Notes: generated from the letters alone by a model not told the origin. 38,280 nt of DNA from Moritella sp. Urea-trap-13 (GCF_002836355.1 NZ_PJCA01000027.1:1-38280); one strand, 5' to 3'. Shown: positions 8,393 to 17,718, counted from the stretch's first letter. Numbers and translations: made by a program.

Positions 8393-9001
8393 ATGGCGTT
8401 TAATCTTTGGTTAGTCTTTTTAGTTGCAGCGATGGGATTAGCGGTCGTTCCTGGGCCTAATTCATTATTGGCATTGAGTCATGGTGCGCGCTATGGACAT
8501 AGACGAACACTGTTTACCATATGTGGTGGTGTGTTTGGATTTTTGATCTTAATTGCCATCGCGATGTTTGGCTTAGGCGCGGTATTAGCAGCGCAACCTG
8601 ACGCCATGACCGCGCTGCAATGGGTTGGTGCGGCGTATCTTGTTTGGCTTGGGTTCAAGCTATGGCATGCCCCTGCGTTGGAGTTGACTGAACTGGCTGA
8701 AAGCCAATTGTATAGTCCTGTTACTTTGTTTAGACAAGGTTTTTTTGCGGCACTATCCAACCCGAAAGTATTGCTGTTTTTTACCGCATTCTTAGCGCAG
8801 TTTATTGATCCCACAGTCGCGTTACTGCCGCAGTTTATTGTCATCGCGGTGACTTTTGTTTGTGTTGAGTTTTTAGCTGAATATGCTATTGCCTGTGTAG
8901 CTCACAGTATTCGTCCGAAGCTAATGAAAAATGGGCAGGGCTTTAATCAGTGCTGTGGCGTGTTGTTTATTGTACTCGGCATCTCGATGACTTTAGCCTA
9001 G
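8393..9001 (+). CDS. LysE/RhtB-family amino-acid exporter
   Basis: This 202-aa inner-membrane protein of about six helices exports amino acids or related metabolites. Family hallmarks are VVPGPNSLLALSHGARYG near the N-terminus, the paired-aromatic YLVWLGFKLW, and GFFAALSNPKVLLFFTAFLAQF in the middle. Three consecutive ATG codons (8387, 8390, 8393) follow a GTG at 8381. I chose the ATG at 8393 because GTGGA (8381-8385) then acts as ribosome binding site and the upstream repeat stays non-coding. The divergent GlxA-type gene is its likely regulator. The substrate is unknown. Confidence 0.88.
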   Translation: MAFNLWLVFLVAAMGLAVVPGPNSLLALSHGARYGHRRTLFTICGGVFGFLILIAIAMFGLGAVLAAQPDAMTALQWVGAAYLVWLGFKLWHAPALELTELAESQLYSPVTLFRQGFFAALSNPKVLLFFTAFLAQFIDPTVALLPQFIVIAVTFVCVEFLAEYAIACVAHSIRPKLMKNGQGFNQCCGVLFIVLGISMTLA

Positions 9002-9126
9002 CTAGAATAAATACCATGTTAATGCTATTTAATGGCTACATTGTTTTATATTCATATCTATGCACTTTACATTTTATAGCTTTGAGTCAGTATGTTAGCT
9101 CAATTTATTTTATGTAAGGGAGTAAC

Positions 9127-9666
9127 ATGAATTTATTTTTTAGAATGCTGATTATTATCTTTAGTGCCCGAAAGCAGGATGCGGTGGCGCTGGTTGATAA
9201 ACGCAGTGATCGATTTCGAGTCTGGTTACACGATCTAGGTTGGCGTGATCACTTACCTAATTATCGGGTATTTAGTTTCATGGAGTTAGGTCGTTTTGGT
9301 ATTTGGCACAGCTCTCGATTGGCACTGTCTGGTCGTTATAGTTTACGCATGATAGCGGCGCAAGATTTTATTTATTTAAAACCTATTCGTCCCTTTCAAG
9401 CGTTTACCATGACCACGGAAATATTAAGTTGGGATGAGAAATATTTCTATTATCAGCACCAATTCTTTTGTGGTGATAAATTGGTGGCGATTGGTTTGGT
9501 GAAAGAGATTAACTTGAAATCAGGCAAGGCTATTACGCCTAGTTCCCTCTTAATGGCAGACTCAGAGCTTAACGGCTCGGTTATGCATAATACCGATGAT
9601 AAAAGTTTACACCCGGTGGTTGAAAAATGGCTGGCGATGCAGCAAGCGATAAAAGAAAACAGCTAG
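9127..9666 (+). CDS. Hot-dog fold thioesterase-like protein (4HBT_2 type)
   Basis: This 179-aa protein resembles the 4HBT_2/THEM6-type acyl-CoA thioesterase family. The segment LGWRDHLPNYRVFSFMELGR corresponds to the family's substrate-binding motif and central helix, followed by strands such as FIYLKPIRPFQAFTMTTEIL and KYFYYQHQFF. The canonical motif aspartate seems replaced, so catalysis is uncertain. The hydrophobic N-terminus (MNLFFRMLIIIFSA) may associate with the membrane. The ribosome binding site AAGGGAG lies 5 nt before the ATG. It is monocistronic with a shared terminator downstream. Confidence 0.72.
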   Translation: MNLFFRMLIIIFSARKQDAVALVDKRSDRFRVWLHDLGWRDHLPNYRVFSFMELGRFGIWHSSRLALSGRYSLRMIAAQDFIYLKPIRPFQAFTMTTEILSWDEKYFYYQHQFFCGDKLVAIGLVKEINLKSGKAITPSSLLMADSELNGSVMHNTDDKSLHPVVEKWLAMQQAIKENS

Positions 9667-9699
9667 TCTTATTTTTTGATAGTGATACCGGACGAGCGG

Positions 9700-9731
9700 A
9701 AAAAGACCGAGGCGATGACTTCGGTCTTTTT
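9700..9731. terminator. Bidirectional Rho-independent terminator
   Basis: AAAAAGACCGA (9700-9710) pairs with TCGGTCTTTTT (9721-9731) around a 10-nt loop. It lies between the convergent thioesterase and chemoreceptor genes and can serve both. Confidence 0.85.
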
Positions 9732-9770
9732 GTATCTGTGCTTCTTAACCTGTGTAATTAAGCAGTATGC

Positions 9771-11600
9771 TTACACAGTATATTGGGCAATGGCCTGATC
9801 TAGGTTTTTAGCTTGAACTGCAACGGAGCTAGCTGCTTGTGCATTTTCATGGGCGATTTGTGAGTTTTGGCTGGTGATATCACGAATTGAAGTGACGTTA
9901 CGGCCAATTTCATCGGATACCACAGTTTGTTGCTCAACCGCCGTCGCAATTTGGGTGCTGGTATCCATGATGAGTTGCATGTCAGTCATGATCTGACCTA
10001 TTTTAGATTCGGCATTATCAACTTGTTGCACACTTAATTCGCCCTGTTCGTGACAACGAGCGATATGCACAACAACCTGACCTGTTTGTTGTTGCAGGGT
10101 CGAGATAATACCGGTGATCTCTTCTGTTGATTGACGCGTTCTTAACGCCAGCGAACGGACTTCATCTGCTACCACGGCAAACCCGCGACCTTGTTCACCC
10201 GCTCTTGCGGCTTCAATGGCTGCATTCAGTGCAAGCAGGTTAGTTTGTTCTGCGATTGAACGGATCACATCAAGCACTGTGCCAATATTGTCTGACAGTG
10301 TCGACAGGTTTGAGATTTCATTACTGGTTTTAGATAAGTCGTCAGATAAAACGCGAATACGATCTTTGGTCGCACTGACTTCTGACAAGCCTTCCATTGC
10401 GCCATTATGACTATTGTCCGCATTACTTGCTGCACTTTCAGTGTTGTTGGCAATTTCCCTAATGGTTGAACCCATTTCAGTGATTGCTGTAGCAACTGCG
10501 TCCGTTTCAGCTTGTTGGCGACTCATTGCGGTTTCTGAATCGACACTACGGTCTTGTAATTCAGTGGATGCTGCTCCAAGCTCATATACAGCAGATTGGA
10601 CATTACTGACCAGCTCACGTAAGTGGGTTAATAAGTAATTAAAGTTACCTGCCATATGGGATAACTCATCGTTACCTTGCTCATCAGCTACGGCGGTTAA
10701 ATCATGGCTCTGTGCGATTGTCGCCATCAAGTTGCTAAGGTTTTGTATACGACGTTGGATTGAGCTACTAATCAACCATGATAGGGTCAGCAAAGCGCCA
10801 ATCACCACTAATATAGCCGCTATAATAAGGGTTATTGTTTGCTGCTGCTGGATTGCTATTTCGTCATTAAGCTGAACACTCATCGCTTTAAATATTTTTT
10901 CAACTTGATGGGAATAACCGCGCATTTCACCACGTAAGCCCAGCGTTGGGCTATCACCGATGATATTGTATTGTGTAATGATATCGCTCATCGTTTGACG
11001 GAATTCGGTGTGGCTATTACCAAAATCAAGGGTGAGTTGTTGGTCGTAAAGCGCTAGCTTGGCCTTATAGTCTAAGCGGTATTCTGGTTTACCCAGTAGA
11101 GCAAACATTTTTGCGGTTTGGGTAAGGTCGGTGGTGATCAAAATATTACGGTTATATCGGTCCGCGGTTTGCAGTAAACGTTTGTGGTTATTACTAAGAC
11201 GCTGTAACAACCCTTGTTCAATATTGAGCCCCAGTGTTTGATAATGACTAACCAAGGCCAGCATACTGCGATTATAATCTTCCATGGCGTTTGGTAACGT
11301 TGCCACGCTGGATACGACAATATTGAGGCTTGTCAGTTCAGCTTCTAATTGGTTTAATTCCGCTTGGAATAATGTGTAGTTAGCTTGAAATTTGTCGAGA
11401 TATTTTACATCATGTCGTAGTAAAAAATCTTTTTCGTTACGGCGTAAATTTAGTAAGGTGACTTCGAGTTGTTTCACATCGGTAGCTGCACGGTTAATCC
11501 CCATGACATTGCCATTAGCAACCCAAGACATACCGAGTACCAATAGTAGCGCACTGACTGAAATACCAGTAAGTCCTAATAATTTATCTCTGATTTTCAT
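9771..11600 (-). CDS. Methyl-accepting chemotaxis protein
   Basis: This 609-aa transmembrane chemoreceptor has TM1 at about 7-29 and a long all-helical periplasmic domain at about 30-250. Its first helix carries [20 protein letters not shown], typical of HBM-type (helical bimodular) sensors that bind organic acids in relatives. TM2 is at about 254-277, then a HAMP domain and the cytoplasmic signalling bundle. The hairpin tip [20 protein letters not shown] at 451-470 is the invariant CheA/CheW contact. No C-terminal CheR-binding pentapeptide is present. It is a single gene with no che genes nearby, as is usual for scattered receptors in marine gammaproteobacteria. The ligand is inferred only by family. 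Confidence 0.93.
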   Translation of the reverse strand: MKIRDKLLGLTGISVSALLLVLGMSWVANGNVMGINRAATDVKQLEVTLLNLRRNEKDFLLRHDVKYLDKFQANYTLFQAELNQLEAELTSLNIVVSSVATLPNAMEDYNRSMLALVSHYQTLGLNIEQGLLQRLSNNHKRLLQTADRYNRNILITTDLTQTAKMFALLGKPEYRLDYKAKLALYDQQLTLDFGNSHTEFRQTMSDIITQYNIIGDSPTLGLRGEMRGYSHQVEKIFKAMSVQLNDEIAIQQQQTITLIIAAILVVIGALLTLSWLISSSIQRRIQNLSNLMATIAQSHDLTAVADEQGNDELSHMAGNFNYLLTHLRELVSNVQSAVYELGAASTELQDRSVDSETAMSRQQAETDAVATAITEMGSTIREIANNTESAASNADNSHNGAMEGLSEVSATKDRIRVLSDDLSKTSNEISNLSTLSDNIGTVLDVIRSIAEQTNLLALNAAIEAARAGEQGRGFAVVADEVRSLALRTRQSTEEITGIISTLQQQTGQVVVHIARCHEQGELSVQQVDNAESKIGQIMTDMQLIMDTSTQIATAVEQQTVVSDEIGRNVTSIRDITSQNSQIAHENAQAASSVAVQAKNLDQAIAQYTV

Positions 11601-11843
11601 ATCTACAACATCCTAGCTAATTAATATTGCCGAATTTACGGCTTAGTCTATATAGCGGCGTTGTATGTGATTTCTTTAAGCGAAAACAGGACTTGATTCA
11701 CTCATTTTAGCCGTGTAAATATAAACGTTTTAAAAATTAGTTTGTTATAGATAAAAATATTTTTATTTTTATTTTCCATTATATATAGTCATTGTGCTTT
11801 ATAGGGGTTGGTTTGAGGTATTAACAACTGAAGACTCGGAACC

Positions 11844-12521
11844 TTAATCTTCGGTATTAAATTCAAGCTCAAATAAACAGGTTTCTAAACCTGCGGGTAA
11901 ATTTAATAACAGCCGATCGTTGTTAAGCTCAAACTCTATTTCATTAAACTGGATGGCATCAAGAATGTTGAGTTGCTCTGCAAACAATAATAACCCAGTA
12001 GTGACAAGGACTGCATAATGACATTGACGTGATGAAGCATCGTCAGTTTCCATGATGGTTTTAAAGGTTTCTAAAAATAGTATGAGCAGGTGTTCTTTAT
12101 CTTTATCGCGATAAGATTCTTCTAGTTGAATTAATTGCCAGTAAGTGAGGGTAAATTTATACTCAAAATTACGCAGGTTAATACACACACTATTTTCTTT
12201 TTTATTATCGCTACTTACAAACCGCGCAACGCTATCACTTTTTACATCAACTAAAAAACTGACATTATTATCGTTATAAGTTGATTTTTTGATTGCATCC
12301 ACACTAATGCCATCTTCATTTAAGCCACTGATATGGTAGTTTAATATTGCTTTTATCAGTTCGTTTTTACTGATTCCTGCCTGCAGCATTTGCTGGTAAG
12401 TATCGGTAAGGTGAATACCTGCGATGTCAGATGACTGCTGTTGATATTCATCACTGTCGATAAAAGAAGCAATCACTTGCTTTGAAAATTCAAAGTCAAA
12501 ACCATTTAAATGAATATACAT
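11844..12521 (-). CDS. Hypothetical protein, 225 aa
   Basis: I do not recognise this protein. It is acidic and soluble, with no signal peptide or membrane helix. The N-terminus (MYIHLNGFDFEFSKQVIASF) looks helical and the middle has two long predicted helices (FTLTYWQLIQLEESYRDKDK; LILFLETFKTIM). The C-terminus has alternating strands (FNEIEFELNNDRLLLNLPAG). Methionine-start support is good: AAGGAG lies 5 nt before the ATG. It has its own transcription unit between the chemoreceptor promoter region and the hopJ-type gene, with no partner gene. Codon use resembles its neighbours, so it does not look recently acquired. Confidence 0.65.
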   Translation of the reverse strand: MYIHLNGFDFEFSKQVIASFIDSDEYQQQSSDIAGIHLTDTYQQMLQAGISKNELIKAILNYHISGLNEDGISVDAIKKSTYNDNNVSFLVDVKSDSVARFVSSDNKKENSVCINLRNFEYKFTLTYWQLIQLEESYRDKDKEHLLILFLETFKTIMETDDASSRQCHYAVLVTTGLLLFAEQLNILDAIQFNEIEFELNNDRLLLNLPAGLETCLFELEFNTED

Positions 12522-12652
12522 ATCAACTCCTTGTTAGCTATTTGCTAAAGCGGGAGGAATAACGTGGTTGCTATAAGTATAACGGATTAAATTTGGTTAG
12601 CAGGATAGATTAAAAGAGTGTGATGATAGGTAGGACATAGGTAAGAATGTGA

Positions 12653-12710
12653 GCAGAGAAAATAACACTTTCTCTGCCTCAAAATAACGTTAATCAGTTA
12701 ATGTTATTTT
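12653..12710 (-). terminator. Tandem hairpins ending the hopJ-type gene
   Basis: On the minus strand a 13-bp stem with one G-T wobble (12698-12710 with 12681-12693, loop CTGA) starts inside the last codons of the gene and finishes in GTTATTTT. A second, perfect 9-bp stem GCAGAGAAA/TTTCTCTGC (12653-12661 with 12669-12677) follows three bases later. The first is the likely terminator. The second lacks a T tract and may protect the 3' end or help termination. Confidence 0.6.
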
Positions 12711-13045
12711 AATTTTAGTGGTAGCGTTTCAAATTGAATACCTGACCAGCCTGTACGCATGAAATAACGGATGTTGGCATGATCATCACCGTCTGGGTTA
12801 TTTAGTACGTCATCACGGTAATAAGTACCGAAACACTCAAGCATTTGTTGCTTCGTGAATTTATTTAAACGACCTAATGCAAACAACTTGCATGAGCCAG
12901 TGTTTTCAGTTGCTTCGTTTGCTAGGTAGCCATTATAAAATTTAGTGGGAGTGAAATCATAGCTTTCATCAATAACAGCGATGACATCGTCGAACTGCAT
13001 AGTAGTTGGCTGTGCTGCTAATTTATTTAAAAAATCATTTAACAT
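12704..13045 (-). CDS. HopJ-family protein
   Basis: This 113-aa small cytoplasmic protein matches the family named after the Pseudomonas type III effector HopJ: TMQFDDVIAVIDESYDFTPT, GSCKLFALGRLNKFTKQQML, CFGTYYRDDVL and HANIRYFMRTGWSGIQF. The family is widespread in non-pathogens with no secretion system, so the effector label should not be read literally. No reaction is known. I chose the ATG at 13045, with GGGA 6 nt upstream. TTG 13060 and ATG 13057 are in frame but poorer. It is monocistronic. Confidence 0.85.
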   Translation of the reverse strand: MLNDFLNKLAAQPTTMQFDDVIAVIDESYDFTPTKFYNGYLANEATENTGSCKLFALGRLNKFTKQQMLECFGTYYRDDVLNNPDGDDHANIRYFMRTGWSGIQFETLPLKLK

Positions 13046-13210
13046 GGAGTGTCCCATCAATTTAAAGTATTTGCTATCTTCCCCTAATTTACCATAAATG
13101 CGGGTTAAATGAGTGATAATTTACCAATTAGTTTTAATCTTGGGCTATTCCGCGCATTAAATTGGCGTTATAGCGTATGTTTTCTCACTCAAATTGTGAT
13201 TTTTTTGTGA

Positions 13211-13246
13211 TAAGTAAAGCTTAGTATTTGCTGTATGCTTTACTTA
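13211..13246. promoter_or_regulatory. 10-bp perfect inverted repeat upstream of the DinB-like gene
   Basis: TAAGTAAAGC (13211-13220) and GCTTTACTTA (13237-13246) form a perfect inverted repeat with a 16-nt spacer. It ends 27 nt before the start codon at 13274. A plausible -10 (TATGCT, 13234-13239) overlaps the right half-site. The geometry suits a dimeric repressor at the promoter, though a 5'-leader stem-loop is also possible. Confidence 0.5.
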
Positions 13247-13273
13247 AAATAAGTAGTAATAAAAGGAGACGTT

Positions 13274-13816
13274 ATGGTGATCGATCCCGTAGAACAATTT
13301 AAAACGGTAATTAAAGGTAATATCGAAGGTTTAGATCAAGGTATTGCTTTGCTGTCTGGAATGACTAATGAGCAGTATTGCATGCGTGCACAGCCTTATA
13401 TCATGAGTTGTATTGGTGAGCATTTACGTCATGTGCTGGATCTTTATTATGCCGTAAAAGCAGATGTCGACGTGATTGATTATGATGTGCGTCGTCGTGG
13501 TGCATTAGTTGAATCATGTCGTCTGACGGGATTAGCTGAATTAGCATGTATCAAAGCCTGGTTGTTAACCTTACAACCACAGATGATGAATACTAAAATA
13601 GTCATGTCGACAGAGGTTTCGGTGGTTAATACCTTGGTCGCACAAGTTGAAACAACATTAATCCGTGAACTTATATTTGTCAGTACCCATGCGATCCATC
13701 ATTATGCATTAATGGATATTTCGGCTAAGTTATGTGACTTCAATACCCCGAAAAATATGGGTATTGCACCTGCTACACTCACAGCATTAAGGAATAATCC
13801 ATCATGTGTACAGTAA
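13274..13816 (+). CDS. DinB-like metal-binding protein
   Basis: This 180-aa four-helix-bundle protein is of the DinB/YfiT-like type. Candidate metal ligands are His50 and His53 (GEHLRHVLDLY) and His139, His142 and His143 (STHAIHHYALM), the spacing seen in DinB-like proteins with a His triad. Family members are often thiol-dependent transferases or hydrolases, but the reaction of this one is unknown. A good ribosome binding site (AAAGGAGA) precedes the ATG. Its last 13 nt overlap the start of the NRDE gene in another frame, so the two are cotranscribed and probably translationally coupled. An inverted repeat lies in the promoter. Confidence 0.78.
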   Translation: MVIDPVEQFKTVIKGNIEGLDQGIALLSGMTNEQYCMRAQPYIMSCIGEHLRHVLDLYYAVKADVDVIDYDVRRRGALVESCRLTGLAELACIKAWLLTLQPQMMNTKIVMSTEVSVVNTLVAQVETTLIRELIFVSTHAIHHYALMDISAKLCDFNTPKNMGIAPATLTALRNNPSCVQ

Positions 13817-14673
13817 GTTGGTTGTTGGCAAATGATGGCTATCAAGTATTCTTTAACCGAGATGAACAAAAGGGCCGTGCACTTGCGCACTCACCTAAGT
13901 ACTTTAACGATGTCGGCGTTAAATACCTAATGCCAGTGGATCCAGTTGGTGGTGGTAGTTGGATCGCGATGAACCAAGCAGGTTTATCGATCTGTTTATT
14001 GAATTATTATCAGCAAAAACCACCGGGGAAAGAATTAATCAGTCGTGGTTTATTAGTTAAATCATTAGTCAGTAATACCTCACTGACTAAGATCCGTTCG
14101 GCGTTAAAAAAACTGTCTTTACAGCACTATGCTGCGTTTACGTTATTAGTCTTCCCAAGCCATTTAACCGCGCAGACTGGCAATGTATACGCCGTTCGTT
14201 GGGATGGTAATACACTTACTACCGTGACTGCTATATCACCTATGGTGTCGTCATCAGTGGCTTTAGCAGAGGTGACGAACTACCGAGAAGATCACCACAA
14301 CTCAATCTTATTGCAGCATCCGATTTTATTCTCAGGTGAAGGTTGTAATGATGATCTAGAGATGAAAGAAAATGCAGCATTAGTAGACGTTGAGAATGTT
14401 GAAGAAAATATTATTGAATTGACCAATCAGCGCTGCATCGAAGACAAAAATAGTCTAGCACTGACTCGATTTCACGCCAGTCATGAGCCAACTCCTTCTT
14501 ATCTGTCTGTTTGTATGCATCGAGAAGATGCGCACACGGTGAGCTTTACCCATCTGGTCGCTTCTCGCAAGCAACTTAAAATGAATTATGTCTGTGGCTG
14601 TCCGTGTTCATCAAAGCAACATCAGTCTTATGCATTATATCCACAACGGGAAACGTACGTCGAGGTCGTCTAA
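13804..14673 (+). CDS. NRDE-family (TANGO2-like) protein
   Basis: This 289-aa protein is of the NRDE family, named for the Asn-Arg-Asp-Glu motif, found here in FFNRDEQKGR (residues 16-25). The conserved Cys2 directly after Met1 (MCTVSW) is present, as in TANGO2. Eukaryotic TANGO2 homologues have been linked to heme trafficking and lipid metabolism. The bacterial role is largely unsettled. GGGSWIAMNQAGLSICLLNY matches the family's second conserved block. Near the C-terminus is a cysteine cluster (VCGCPCSSK) that I do not associate with the core family and that may bind metal. The start overlaps the DinB-like gene by 13 nt, so no separate promoter is needed. Confidence 0.82.
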   Translation: MCTVSWLLANDGYQVFFNRDEQKGRALAHSPKYFNDVGVKYLMPVDPVGGGSWIAMNQAGLSICLLNYYQQKPPGKELISRGLLVKSLVSNTSLTKIRSALKKLSLQHYAAFTLLVFPSHLTAQTGNVYAVRWDGNTLTTVTAISPMVSSSVALAEVTNYREDHHNSILLQHPILFSGEGCNDDLEMKENAALVDVENVEENIIELTNQRCIEDKNSLALTRFHASHEPTPSYLSVCMHREDAHTVSFTHLVASRKQLKMNYVCGCPCSSKQHQSYALYPQRETYVEVV

Positions 14674-14751
14674 TGCTGCTGGTATTTAATGATGTGACGT
14701 TAATTCATATTGTTATGTAGTTATGTAGTAAAAAGTAAGCAGAAGCTGTCG

Positions 14752-14795
14752 CCGTAGACCTCGAAGAGAATGAGGTAATACGGCTTTGTTGTTTA
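14752..14795 (+). terminator. Probable terminator of the DinB-NRDE operon
   Basis: GCCGTA (14752-14757) pairs with TACGGC (14780-14785), and CCTC pairs with GAGG inside it. TTTGTTGTTT follows. It lies just beyond the NRDE stop and touches the end of the convergent transporter gene. Confidence 0.6.
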
Positions 14796-15974
14796 TGAGC
14801 TGAGGCATTTGTCGATAGGTTTATCCTTGCTATCAATCTGCTGATATAACACATAAACGGCGATCAAAGGTAAGACAGCCCAGTAAACCTGACTTAAGCT
14901 AAACGTGATTAGATTAGCGAGTAGGGTTAAGCCGCTAAAAAACACTAGGATACCAAGCTGAGAGTACAGACTCTTACTGATTAAGTAATGATAATTGGCT
15001 TGTTGCTTGGCTTTATCATAAAACCGCTTGTTGAAGTATAAACGGAACAGCGCGGTAGCAAACGCAATACTCAATAGGCCTAAGCCAATGGTAAAGCCGC
15101 TCCAATCTGCAGTGATCCAACCGCGTACTAACCAGCCACCAAGATACAGTAATGTCGCCACTTGATATAATCGCTGTTGAGGTTGTTTATCTATGGTGTT
15201 TTTAATGAAGTAAAAAATAACGCCTAAGGCCAAAGACAGGGCTATGACTGTTAAGCTAAATTGGCTGGTATCGTTGTTGGTAAGATGAAAAATACTTACC
15301 ACCCACAAGTAACTTTCGAGGTATAAAAACGGGCCATCAACGAGGAACACTAGTTTATCGCGTAAGCTGAGCGCCGATTTAGCTTGTGCGTGATCGCTTT
15401 GCTTATAGACGAAAGCTTGGGTAGTGAGCGAGCTTAAAGCCATGACACAAAACCCCATACCGGCAATAAGGCTTAAGGCAAAAATAACCCAAGGGTGGGT
15501 TTGCATAAAATAACCACCCAACAAGATCCCCAGTTTTAGACTCAAGCCTAATATCAATTGTAAATTACCGAACAGTCGCCCAGTATTATTGCTGCCACTG
15601 ATACTATTAAACAGGATGCGTTGTAACATCCAATAGCTGCAATTGAATAAACCATTAAGTAAGCCAAGTATGATTAAGTTAGTACTCGCTACATGAAATA
15701 GCGCGACGTAGATGAGTCCAACCTCAAACACGAACGACAAGGTTACTAATGTACGCCAATATCCGCGGATGAATAACTGATGCCAGCCCCATAATGCCAT
15801 CACAAAGCCTGCGCCAGTCCAAGCAATAAATTCAGTCAGTGGCGCGAGTTGTTGGTATTGTTGCCAAATAAGGATGGGCAGATAGAAAGGTAAAAGGCCA
15901 ATCACAAAGCTGTGAATGGCCGAAAATACAGTGAAGTAGTTAGCAGGCGCTAGCTTAAACAAGGTCGTAGACAT
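14793..15974 (-). CDS. MFS-like membrane transporter
   Basis: This 393-aa polytopic inner-membrane protein has about eleven hydrophobic segments. It has a long loop near residues 190-210 (KQSDHAQAKSALSLRDK) splitting two halves, the layout of a major-facilitator carrier. Sequence motifs are weak, so the substrate cannot be named. It is the last gene of a five-gene minus-strand unit: its ATG overlaps the stop of the preceding ATP-grasp gene in TAATG, a strong sign of translational coupling. By position it would export, or take up, the product of the two ligases. That role is inferred from the operon only. Confidence 0.7.
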   Translation of the reverse strand: MSTTLFKLAPANYFTVFSAIHSFVIGLLPFYLPILIWQQYQQLAPLTEFIAWTGAGFVMALWGWHQLFIRGYWRTLVTLSFVFEVGLIYVALFHVASTNLIILGLLNGLFNCSYWMLQRILFNSISGSNNTGRLFGNLQLILGLSLKLGILLGGYFMQTHPWVIFALSLIAGMGFCVMALSSLTTQAFVYKQSDHAQAKSALSLRDKLVFLVDGPFLYLESYLWVVSIFHLTNNDTSQFSLTVIALSLALGVIFYFIKNTIDKQPQQRLYQVATLLYLGGWLVRGWITADWSGFTIGLGLLSIAFATALFRLYFNKRFYDKAKQQANYHYLISKSLYSQLGILVFFSGLTLLANLITFSLSQVYWAVLPLIAVYVLYQQIDSKDKPIDKCLSS

Positions 15975-16882
15975 TAGAAGATGTCGGCTTGTTGATCTGT
16001 CGCGACGCTAATTAAGCCTAAGTGCTCAGAAAGGTCATCAGCTTGTCCATAACGTGGGTAGTTATGCATTTTTAAGTAAGGACGTGAGTTTACTTCTAAG
16101 AAGATTAACTTTTGTTCACGAGCATCATGTTCAATACCTTGCTCCATGATCACATCAATACCTAAGATCTCAGCATCAAATAAATCTAATACTTTGGCAA
16201 ACAACTCATGATTGTAGGCCGGTATCAGATCGCGCTGAATGGTCTCAACCACGCCACCAGGTGCTAACGAAATACGATAAAATAACTCAACTTGCTGTTC
16301 ATTGTCTGGCACAGACGCCAAGCTTAGACCTTGTTTGGCAAGATAACTGACCGTTTGTGGGCCTTGAGATATAGGGTTGTTACATGGGTACAGGCCCATC
16401 TCTTCACGAATGGCGTTTTCGGTATTAATTAACGCGTTGATGGTATTTATGCCATCACCTTTCACAAAAGCAGGGTAGCGTTGTAATACCGAGATAACCC
16501 CAGCTTTAGTGATCACCACACGGTAATTTTTACCTTGTAAGTATTGCTCGACGACTGTTGTCGGCCACCATAATTTAGCCAAGAATATTGCCCGCCATAG
16601 CTCTTTATTATTACGGATGGGGAAATGACTGCCACGGGAAAAACCACTGACATTAGGCTTAATCACTAATGGAAAACCATGCTCTTTGGCAAATTTTATC
16701 GCGGTAAAAGGATTGAAGAAGATAGTACCTTGGGCATGGGGAATATTCCCCGCAGCAAACTTATCACGTGCCTGTTTTTTTGAGCGACAACCGCGGCGTA
16801 CTTCTAGGCTGTTGTAGTTACTACAGCCATCCATGAATTTACTACTGATCCATTTGTAAATTAGTTGCTTTAGTAGTTTCAT
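15974..16882 (-). CDS. ATP-grasp ligase, cyanophycin-synthetase/GshF-like
   Basis: This 302-aa protein of the ATP-grasp superfamily would couple ATP cleavage to formation of an amide or peptide bond through an acyl phosphate. Nucleotide-binding lysine: VIKPNVSGFSRGSH (73-86). Second strand pair: VVEQYLQGKNYRVVI (110-124). Then comes YPAFVKGDGINTINALI, strongly reminiscent of cyanophycin synthetase and the GshF C-terminal module. The metal-binding strand is FLEVNSRPYLKMHNYPRYG (261-279). It starts within the preceding ATP-grasp gene (41-nt overlap) and is coupled to the transporter gene by TAATG. The substrate is unknown. It is short for a full cyanophycin synthetase and lacks the Mur-ligase half. 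Confidence 0.8.
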   Translation of the reverse strand: MKLLKQLIYKWISSKFMDGCSNYNSLEVRRGCRSKKQARDKFAAGNIPHAQGTIFFNPFTAIKFAKEHGFPLVIKPNVSGFSRGSHFPIRNNKELWRAIFLAKLWWPTTVVEQYLQGKNYRVVITKAGVISVLQRYPAFVKGDGINTINALINTENAIREEMGLYPCNNPISQGPQTVSYLAKQGLSLASVPDNEQQVELFYRISLAPGGVVETIQRDLIPAYNHELFAKVLDLFDAEILGIDVIMEQGIEHDAREQKLIFLEVNSRPYLKMHNYPRYGQADDLSEHLGLISVATDQQADIF

Positions 16883-17714
16883 CTTGATTCAAAATCCTTG
16901 TATTTTGACCTCGTCTGGCGGCGATCAACTTATTAAAAAATATACCTTGCGTTACTTTGGTACTGTTTAGCTGTTGGGCTAATTGAGCAAGAGAATGCGT
17001 GGTTTTATACAGTAACTGGTATTTCTGTAAGCGGGTCAAATTATGACTTAATAAACTCAGTGGCATTGGCACATATAAATTTACTTCGACCAATTTAAAC
17101 TGTCGTTGTAATAATGCGCCTAATGAGTCTGCTTTCAAACTGTATCGCGCAAGGGTAAAGTCGCCCATACGATTAAGTTCTTGCCATAGCTGTTGTTGCT
17201 CTGCAGATGTTAATTGTTCGGTAATATCTTGGTAGCGAGTATCGCTATTATAAATGCCATTGACAGGAAATTTATCGGCGCTGGCGTTAATCACTTGGGT
17301 TATCGACATTACTGCAAATTGTCCCGCTTTTACAGGGTGTTTAACCACAAATACTTCAAACTCAATGGCACCCGTTGCCGCTTGTTGAATTAAATAATTC
17401 TGCACCTGATAACTCGGGGTTGCTCTTAATGCTTCAAGCTCAGCGAAGTTATGTATACAGTTAACACCCGTTGAATTTTGTCCCCACTCTGGTTTTGCAA
17501 ACACAGGGTAGCGAGCTGGGATCAATTCAGGCCTATCAATATACTGATTTAAACGCCATTCTACCGGCGTTATCGCATCTAAATCTTGCTTGGAGAATAT
17601 CTTTTTTTGACGATTAAAGTAGCGCGCATTTAACTGGAAATAACGCCACGGAATAGTCAAAAATCGCAAGCAAAAGACCATGTAATGTAATATTAATAAG
17701 CCACGTATAAGCAT
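16842..17714 (-). CDS. Divergent ATP-grasp protein
   Basis: This 290-aa protein starts with a hydrophobic/basic segment (about 1-35), possibly membrane-associated. It then shows ATP-grasp features: VFAKPEWGQNSTGVNCI (71-87) with the ATP lysine, IEFEVFVVKHP (117-127), and the metal-site strand FKLVEVNLYVPMPLSLL (206-222). It is not a paralogue of the next gene, since the motifs resemble D-Ala-D-Ala-ligase-type proteins rather than cyanophycin synthetase. The stop of the DoxX-like gene is only 4 nt upstream, and its own 3' end overlaps the second ATP-grasp gene by 41 nt, so the pair is tightly coupled. A two-step ligation or peptide-like product is a reasonable guess, not shown. Confidence 0.68.
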   Translation of the reverse strand: MLIRGLLILHYMVFCLRFLTIPWRYFQLNARYFNRQKKIFSKQDLDAITPVEWRLNQYIDRPELIPARYPVFAKPEWGQNSTGVNCIHNFAELEALRATPSYQVQNYLIQQAATGAIEFEVFVVKHPVKAGQFAVMSITQVINASADKFPVNGIYNSDTRYQDITEQLTSAEQQQLWQELNRMGDFTLARYSLKADSLGALLQRQFKLVEVNLYVPMPLSLLSHNLTRLQKYQLLYKTTHSLAQLAQQLNSTKVTQGIFFNKLIAARRGQNTRILNQDETTKATNLQMDQ

Positions 17715-17718
17715 AGGA

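Noticed and set aside
12704-13045. HopJ-type gene as a type III effector
   Set aside because: The family is widespread in bacteria without such secretion systems, and no chaperone or secretion gene is nearby.
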